Positions 48,084-52,529 of a stretch of DNA of 52,529 bases are shown one piece after another. This stretch comes from Bacteroidales bacterium (GTDB lineage: Bacteria; Bacteroidota; Bacteroidia; Bacteroidales; P3): contig CAAGNU010000313.1 of assembly GCA_900771365.1 (NCBI GenBank), forward strand, positions 1 through 52,529, given 5' to 3'. Positions within the stretch are counted from its first letter, which is position 1. Each line of letters begins with the position of its first letter. Position numbers and translations under genes: made by a program. The notes below the pieces were generated by a model. It did not search any database, was not told where the DNA came from, and worked only from the letters and a program-made list of their open reading frames with translations.

Positions 48084-49202
48084 ATGAAATTATTACCGAA
48101 AAAACGTGAGGCTGTTGCAAATGGATTCTCGCTCGCCATCACGAATCATTATTGTCCGACGACCTTTGGCGTGAGAACAAAGTATGAATCAGCCATGGGC
48201 ACCGGCGAGTACATTGAGTGCGGCACGGCAGGAACGGGTTTCTTTGTCCGCTCAACGGAGAGTCGCTCATACAATAAGTTCTGCAAGCTGGAGAAGAAGA
48301 AGCTTGAACCGAAGTACATCAACATGCTGCTGGGTAGGGAGTTTGACTTTGACGAAGAGATTGCCAAGGTGGAACGAGCCTTGCACAGCTGCGGAAATGA
48401 TGACCGCAAGAGGATGCTGCTGGAGAACTACTTGAATATCCTCCCTTTGGCTAAGGATGCTGAGCGGTATGAGCGCATCATCGACACCATCGAGGAGGTG
48501 AGCTTCAAACACCACAAACGCACCTCGGCACAGAGCCATGTGCTATCCATCTACAAGAACCGCCTGGCGAAGCTGAAGGATCAGGTCGAGACGATGTATA
48601 CGCCTCTGGAAAGATTTTGCACGGCAGAGCGCTACGAGCAGTTCAAGGAGGTGGTGGAGAAGTTCGTCGAACTTTCGGGAAGCCGCCGCACGCTCTGCGA
48701 GGTGGTCCAGCAGGACGGAATGGATGTCCACACCATCCAGGTGTTCTTTGATTTGGCCATATTCGACTTTATGCATCTGCCTTGCAAGACGCCGATGATG
48801 CGTGACGGAGAGGGCACAAAGTACTACTTGTATCCCGAGTTCCTGGTGAAGGCTAAGGGCTCCGTGGATTTCGAGGTGATACCTCTCAAGAGTCTCAACT
48901 TCATGTATCGCGAGGTGCCATACGATATGATTGAAGACCTTATTCTGAACAGCTATGCCGACGATATGAACACCAACTACAATACGGAAACGCACCGGAG
49001 CGAGGTGGACTATGAGCGTTTCGGAAACGGCTTGCTAGTGAGCGCCGATTCCGCCATGGAGCACGAAGAGGCTGACGATAAGAAGCGCCGCGAACGCGTG
49101 ATAGGGGAGCTGTACATACCGCAGCTGAAGCTACGCTACTATGTCCGCGATACCAAGGCGCTGCGTCATTTCGTAGAGGCCATAGAGACATATATTCGAT
49201 AG
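48084..49202 (+). CDS. Conserved-looking cytoplasmic protein of unknown function
   Basis: The product has 372 residues, without a signal peptide or membrane segment; the ATG at 48084 follows an A-rich stretch and the hairpin repeat. The N-terminal about 90 residues (KLLPKKREAVANGFSLAITN ... GFFVRSTESRSYNKFCKLEK) are basic with Thr/Tyr-rich strands; the middle is helical and charged (about 100-230, RMLLENYLNILPLAKDAERY); the C-terminal half has FFDLAIFDFMHLPCKTPM, EFLVKAKGSVDFEVIPLKSL and ends in ELYIPQLKLRYYVRDTKALR. I do not recognise a family, and the context (lpdA upstream, M23 gene downstream, each separated by repeats) gives no hint. Confidence 0.75.
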   Translation: MKLLPKKREAVANGFSLAITNHYCPTTFGVRTKYESAMGTGEYIECGTAGTGFFVRSTESRSYNKFCKLEKKKLEPKYINMLLGREFDFDEEIAKVERALHSCGNDDRKRMLLENYLNILPLAKDAERYERIIDTIEEVSFKHHKRTSAQSHVLSIYKNRLAKLKDQVETMYTPLERFCTAERYEQFKEVVEKFVELSGSRRTLCEVVQQDGMDVHTIQVFFDLAIFDFMHLPCKTPMMRDGEGTKYYLYPEFLVKAKGSVDFEVIPLKSLNFMYREVPYDMIEDLILNSYADDMNTNYNTETHRSEVDYERFGNGLLVSADSAMEHEEADDKKRRERVIGELYIPQLKLRYYVRDTKALRHFVEAIETYIR

Positions 49203-49249
49203 GAAAGGAGTGAGGGCGGCCAAGAATGTCCGTCAGGAAGATAAGAATG

Positions 49250-49406
49250 ATAAGAATTAAGAATTGAGAATTGAGAATTGAGAATTGAGAATGGAGAATG
49301 GAGAATGGGGGCGGAAGCCGGTTGAGTAATGAATAATTAATAATGAGTAATGAGTGGGGCGGAAGCCAATATTCAATATTCAATATTTAATATTCATTAT
49401 TCAATG
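49250..49406. repeat. Two-core hairpin minisatellite upstream of the M23 gene
   Basis: GAATTGA repeats (49257-49309), core GGCGGAAGCC (49310-49319), TGAGTAATGAATAATTAATA arm (49320-49357), core GGCGGAAGCC (49358-49367) and an inverted arm of ATATTCAATATTCAATA words to 49406. The last arm is in frame with the following gene and offers a possible ATG at 49404. Confidence 0.85.
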
Positions 49407-49436
49407 TTCGCAGTTCGCAATTCACAGAATCGAGGA

Positions 49437-50405
49437 GTGAAGAAGAAGTACATATATCGGTTCAATCCATCCACGCTTTCGTATGAGAGGGTGGAGGCTA
49501 CGTGGCGAGACCGGCTGAAGCGGGTCTCATCGACTGTGGCCTTGGGCGTGGTACTCGGGGTAATCTTCAGCGTTGTGGTGTTCCAATTAGTTGATTCTCC
49601 AAAGGAGAAGATTCTCAAAGAGGAGATTAGCCAATACAGGAGAGAACTCACAGCGCTCAACAAATCGGTGGACAGATGCAACAAAGTGCTGGCCGACATT
49701 GAGGACCGAGACAGCTCGGTGTACAGGACCATCTTCGGAGCTTCGCCAATCAACGAGTCCCGCCGCCGTCCTGTGGCCCAAGACTATAGCAGCATGGGCG
49801 ACCGTGCCAGCTCGAAGATGATCATGAACACGCACAAACGCGTGGACACCTTAGAACAGCGGCTCTACACACAGTCGCTCTCTTTGGACGAGATTCATAA
49901 GATGGCAGGCAGCAAGCATGAACGCATGGCCTCGATGCCGGCTATCATGCCGATAAAGAAAGGCCAATGTCGCGTTGTATCAGGATTCGGTATGCGCTAC
50001 CACCCCATCCTGCATTATCGCAGGATGCACACGGGCATAGACCTCGCCGCCTCAGGCGGCACCCCAGTATATGCCACGGGAGACGGACGGGTGGAAGTGG
50101 CTGGTCGAGGTGCCAACCTCGGCGGCTACGGCATCTGCATAGTCATCAATCACGGCTATGGGTTTAAGACCCTTTATGCGCATCTTTCCGATGTGAAGGT
50201 CAGCCAAGGTCAGAAGGTGAAACGTGGGGAACTGATTGGCAATGTGGGACGTACTGGTCTCTCACAAGGCTACCATCTCCACTATGAAGTGATACAGAAT
50301 GGCAACCAGGTGAACCCTGTGCTGTTCTTCTTCAACGACCTCACCCCCGCGGAATTCGACGATGTGATAGACGCTGCTAATTTGGAAAATCAATGTTTGA
50401 GCTAA
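49437..50405 (+). CDS. Membrane-anchored M23 (LytM) peptidoglycan endopeptidase
   Basis: The product has 322 residues from the GTG at 49437 (VKKKYIYRFNPSTLSYERVE), a family-like start; the ATG at 49404 lies in repeat DNA and would add 11 residues. One membrane helix (about 33-51, TVALGVVLGVIFSVVVFQL), a coiled-coil region (about 57-90, LKEEISQYRRELTALNKSVD), a linker, and a C-terminal LytM domain: VVSGFGMRYHPILHYRRMHT, then HTGIDLAA (H-x-x-x-D zinc ligands) and HLHYEV (H-x-H). All zinc ligands are intact, so an active endopeptidase that cuts peptide cross-links in the wall is likely. It heads an operon with ispH and recF. Confidence 0.92.
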   Translation: MKKKYIYRFNPSTLSYERVEATWRDRLKRVSSTVALGVVLGVIFSVVVFQLVDSPKEKILKEEISQYRRELTALNKSVDRCNKVLADIEDRDSSVYRTIFGASPINESRRRPVAQDYSSMGDRASSKMIMNTHKRVDTLEQRLYTQSLSLDEIHKMAGSKHERMASMPAIMPIKKGQCRVVSGFGMRYHPILHYRRMHTGIDLAASGGTPVYATGDGRVEVAGRGANLGGYGICIVINHGYGFKTLYAHLSDVKVSQGQKVKRGELIGNVGRTGLSQGYHLHYEVIQNGNQVNPVLFFFNDLTPAEFDDVIDAANLENQCLS

Positions 50406-50410
50406 AAAAG

Positions 50411-51301
50411 ATGAGAGATATAAGGATAGACGAGAATGCAGGCTTTTGCTTCGGAGTGGTGAAGGCTATCGGCACGGCGGAAGAGGAACTCTGTCGCGAC
50501 GGGCGCCTCTACTGCCTGGGCGACATTGTGCACAACAATGCCGAGGTGCAGCGCTTGAACCAGAAGGGGCTGCGCGTGATAGACCACGAGGAGATGCAGA
50601 ACCTTGCAGGGGAGAAGGTTCTCATCCGAGCCCACGGCGAACCGCCTACGACATACGCCATGGCTGAACGTCTGGGCATCAAGCTCATTGATGCAACCTG
50701 CCCCATCGTGCTGGCCCTTCAGCAGAAAATTCGCAAAGGATACGATGAGATGCAGCGGCTTAGCCCTGCGGGCCAAGTTGTAATTTTCGGCAAGCCCGGC
50801 CATGCAGAGGTGATCGGCCTATGTGGCCAGACAGACAATAGCGCAATCGTGGTGAGCAGTCCGGATGATGTGTGCTCAATAGACTACGCTCGGCCGATTA
50901 GGCTGTATTCTCAGACCACCAAGAGCAAGGAAGAGTATCGCATGCTGACAGAGAATATCGCCTCTCGCTTGAAGGCAGAAGACCGAGAAAGCGAAGGATT
51001 CTTTGTGGCATACGATACAATCTGCAATCGTGTGGCAAACAGAGCCGTCCAACTGGAGACTTTCGCCAAAGAGAACGACATTGTGCTCTTCGTGAGCGGG
51101 AAGGGCAGCTCGAACGGACATTATCTATATGAATATTGTAAAAACGTTCAGCCCAACACAAGGCTTATCTCCCATGCGGACGAGCTTGAGAAGGACTGGT
51201 TTGAAGGGATGGAGCGTGTTGGGATAACAGGAGCTACGAGCACCCCGAGATGGCTGATGGAGTCTGTAGCGAGTAAATTAGAACAATATAAAGAAGGTTG
51301 A
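50411..51301 (+). CDS. ispH: 4-hydroxy-3-methylbut-2-enyl diphosphate reductase
   Basis: IspH makes IPP and DMAPP in the last step of the MEP pathway. From MRDIRIDENAGFCFG the enzyme has 296 residues; an upstream ATG at 50393 overlaps the M23 stop by 13 nt and is an alternative. The three Fe-S cluster cysteines are visible in GFCFGVVKAI, DATCPIV and DTICNR, and HNNAEVQRL, RAHGEPPTTYAMA and GKPGHAEVIGLCGQ give the diphosphate-binding histidines and Glu. SGKGSSNGHYLYE and GITGATSTPRWLME complete the family pattern. The product feeds the prenyl synthase encoded at 23776-24741. Confidence 0.96.
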   Translation: MRDIRIDENAGFCFGVVKAIGTAEEELCRDGRLYCLGDIVHNNAEVQRLNQKGLRVIDHEEMQNLAGEKVLIRAHGEPPTTYAMAERLGIKLIDATCPIVLALQQKIRKGYDEMQRLSPAGQVVIFGKPGHAEVIGLCGQTDNSAIVVSSPDDVCSIDYARPIRLYSQTTKSKEEYRMLTENIASRLKAEDRESEGFFVAYDTICNRVANRAVQLETFAKENDIVLFVSGKGSSNGHYLYEYCKNVQPNTRLISHADELEKDWFEGMERVGITGATSTPRWLMESVASKLEQYKEG

Positions 51302-51304
51302 ACA

Positions 51305-52447
51305 ATGTATCTGGCGAATCTGAAACTGACCAATTTTAAGACCTACGCCGATTTAGACGTGGACTTTTGCGGCAACGTGAATTGTCTGGTCGGCAACAAC
51401 GGCGTGGGAAAGACCAACTTGTTGGACGCGGTATATTATCTCTCGTTCAGCAAGAGTTTCTTCAATCCTATAGATTCGCAGAACATCAAGGTCGGGGAGG
51501 ATTTTTTTGCTGTGCATGGCAAATATGCTATGGCGGAAGAGGAGGCCTTGGTCTCGTGCATCCAGAGGCATGGACAGACCAAGCAGATGCGTTGGAACAA
51601 GAAGGTGTATAAGAAGTTGGGAGAGCACATCGGCAAGATACCGTTAGTCATCATTTCGCCGAATGACCAGAGCATCATTCAAGGCGGCAGCGATGGCCGG
51701 AGGAGATTCATCGATGGTGTCATTTCGCAAACCGACAGGGGGTATTTAGAGCACCTGCTACAGTATCAAAAGGCTTTGGAGCAGCGCAACAGGCTTCTGA
51801 AGCAGATGTACGAGGATAGGGCGTGGGACGAGGCTTCGCTACAGGTGTGGGATGACCAGCTTGTCCGACATGGCGAAGAGGTCTATGCAGGCAGGGCGGC
51901 TTTCATGGAGGCTTTCATGCCGCTGTTCGACTACTACTACAATTGGATTACAGACAGTTCGGAAGAAGCCGTGGTGCAGTATGAACGCAATCGCGAAGAG
52001 GGACTGCAGCAGCAGCTGCTCGCGGCGAGAAGGGACGACAGATACGCGCTTTTCACCACTGTGGGACCGCATAAGGACGACATAGAGATGAAGATAGGGG
52101 AGATGTCTGTCAAACGCTATGGCTCGCAAGGCCAGCAGAAGACGTTCGTTCTGGCGCTGAAGCTGGCACAGTTTGAGTACATCTATCAGAAGTGCGGCAT
52201 CAAGCCCATCCTGCTGTTAGATGATATCTTCGACAAGCTGGATATGCCCAGGGTGAAGCAGTTGGTTGATCTCGTGGGTAGCGATCGTTTCGGACAAGTG
52301 TTCCTAACGGATACGCAGCCGGGTCGTGTGGAGCGTATCTTCGACGAATTGCCGAACGTGGAGCACAGGATTTTTGAAGTCAAAAAAGGCGAATTAAATG
52401 TAAGGCAACCTCTAAAATTGACACAAAATGAGATTTATATAACGTGA
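51305..52447 (+). CDS. recF: DNA replication/repair protein RecF
   Basis: RecF is an SMC-like ATPase that, with RecO and RecR, loads RecA on gapped DNA. The 380-residue protein has Walker A GNNGVGKTN (30-38), FSKSFFNPIDSQNIKVG, the coiled-coil hairpin in the middle (LEHLLQYQKALEQRNRLLKQ), the ABC signature GSQGQQKTFVLALKLAQ and Walker B ILLLDDIFDKLD with the D loop following. It begins 3 nt after the ispH stop. In many bacteria recF is next to dnaA/dnaN; here it is not. The end (52448-52529) is AT-rich with the words GTGAATTAATTCG and AATTCACGG. Confidence 0.95.
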   Translation: MYLANLKLTNFKTYADLDVDFCGNVNCLVGNNGVGKTNLLDAVYYLSFSKSFFNPIDSQNIKVGEDFFAVHGKYAMAEEEALVSCIQRHGQTKQMRWNKKVYKKLGEHIGKIPLVIISPNDQSIIQGGSDGRRRFIDGVISQTDRGYLEHLLQYQKALEQRNRLLKQMYEDRAWDEASLQVWDDQLVRHGEEVYAGRAAFMEAFMPLFDYYYNWITDSSEEAVVQYERNREEGLQQQLLAARRDDRYALFTTVGPHKDDIEMKIGEMSVKRYGSQGQQKTFVLALKLAQFEYIYQKCGIKPILLLDDIFDKLDMPRVKQLVDLVGSDRFGQVFLTDTQPGRVERIFDELPNVEHRIFEVKKGELNVRQPLKLTQNEIYIT

Positions 52448-52529
52448 ATTACCATAAATTGCACGAGAATTAACGTGAATTAATTCGTTGCTTGATAGTA
52501 ATTTACGGAAATTCGCGTTTAATTCACGG
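52448..52529. other. AT-rich window end
   Basis: Contains GAATTAACGTGAATTAATTC and AATTCGCGTTTAATTCACGG, words similar to those at about 47900. Probably the start of another minisatellite cut by the window. Confidence 0.5.

Overview
The window looks like a chromosomal segment of a Bacteroidota member, most likely order Bacteroidales. The sequence-level reasons are: many genes preceded by the phylum-type -7 box TAnnTTTG and lacking clear Shine-Dalgarno sites; a 1503-residue secreted protein ending in a type-B (gliding/CHU_C-like) type IX secretion sorting domain and a broken gene with a type-A-like sorting domain; Rho with a very large disordered insertion; a TamL-type lipoprotein/BamA-like protein; a Porin_10-like porin; a DUF3127 protein; and a dimeric GlyRS and archaeal-type ProRS. 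Genus and species cannot be read from the sequence. No rRNA, intact tRNA, transposase, phage gene or CRISPR array was found.

Layout. 1-7228 (+): 3' part of ligA, a GH25-like protein with degenerate active site, a small outer-membrane barrel and the giant T9SS cargo. 7958-29490 (-): glyS, pta, a porin, trxB, panD + flippase-like membrane protein, 5-formyl-THF cyclo-ligase + tail-anchored protein, DUF3127, corA, an envelope protein, the ExbB/ExbD proton-channel operon (exbB, 4-TM protein, two exbD), and waaA-tamL-prenyl synthase, then an outer-membrane protein divergent from proS. 29609-31081 (+): proS. 31515-35469 (-): an autoinhibited Fic protein with its own palindromic operator, a frameshifted secreted adhesin, gcvH. 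35767-39225 (+): rho and a threonine aldolase. 39410-45733 (-): outer-membrane protein, DUF5106-thioredoxin, tpiA, LolC/E-like permease, orphan sensor kinase. 46332-52447 (+): lpdA, an unknown protein, then M23 peptidase-ispH-recF.

The genes are mainly core metabolism and translation (tRNA charging, acetate branch, beta-alanine, one-carbon, glycine cleavage H and E3, isoprenoids) and envelope biogenesis (Kdo transfer, TamL, porins, Lol-like export, proton-motive-force coupling). 

The unusual content is between the genes. Almost every spacer carries a member of a repeat system: AT-rich arms made of short tandem words (of the type GAATTGAGA, GTGAATTGTGAA, TGAATAATGAA, TGTTAAATGTTGAA), often inverted to each other, meeting at a GC-rich core whose main form is GGCGGRAGCC. 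Elements usually begin within about 12 nt of a stop codon, some supply the stop codon, and one related array is translated inside ligA. Two further dispersed families (TTCGAAACATACCCC/CCCTTTCCGAAAGGG and GTAGCTTCGC) are nested with them. I regard this nested hairpin-minisatellite system as the most interesting and possibly undescribed feature.
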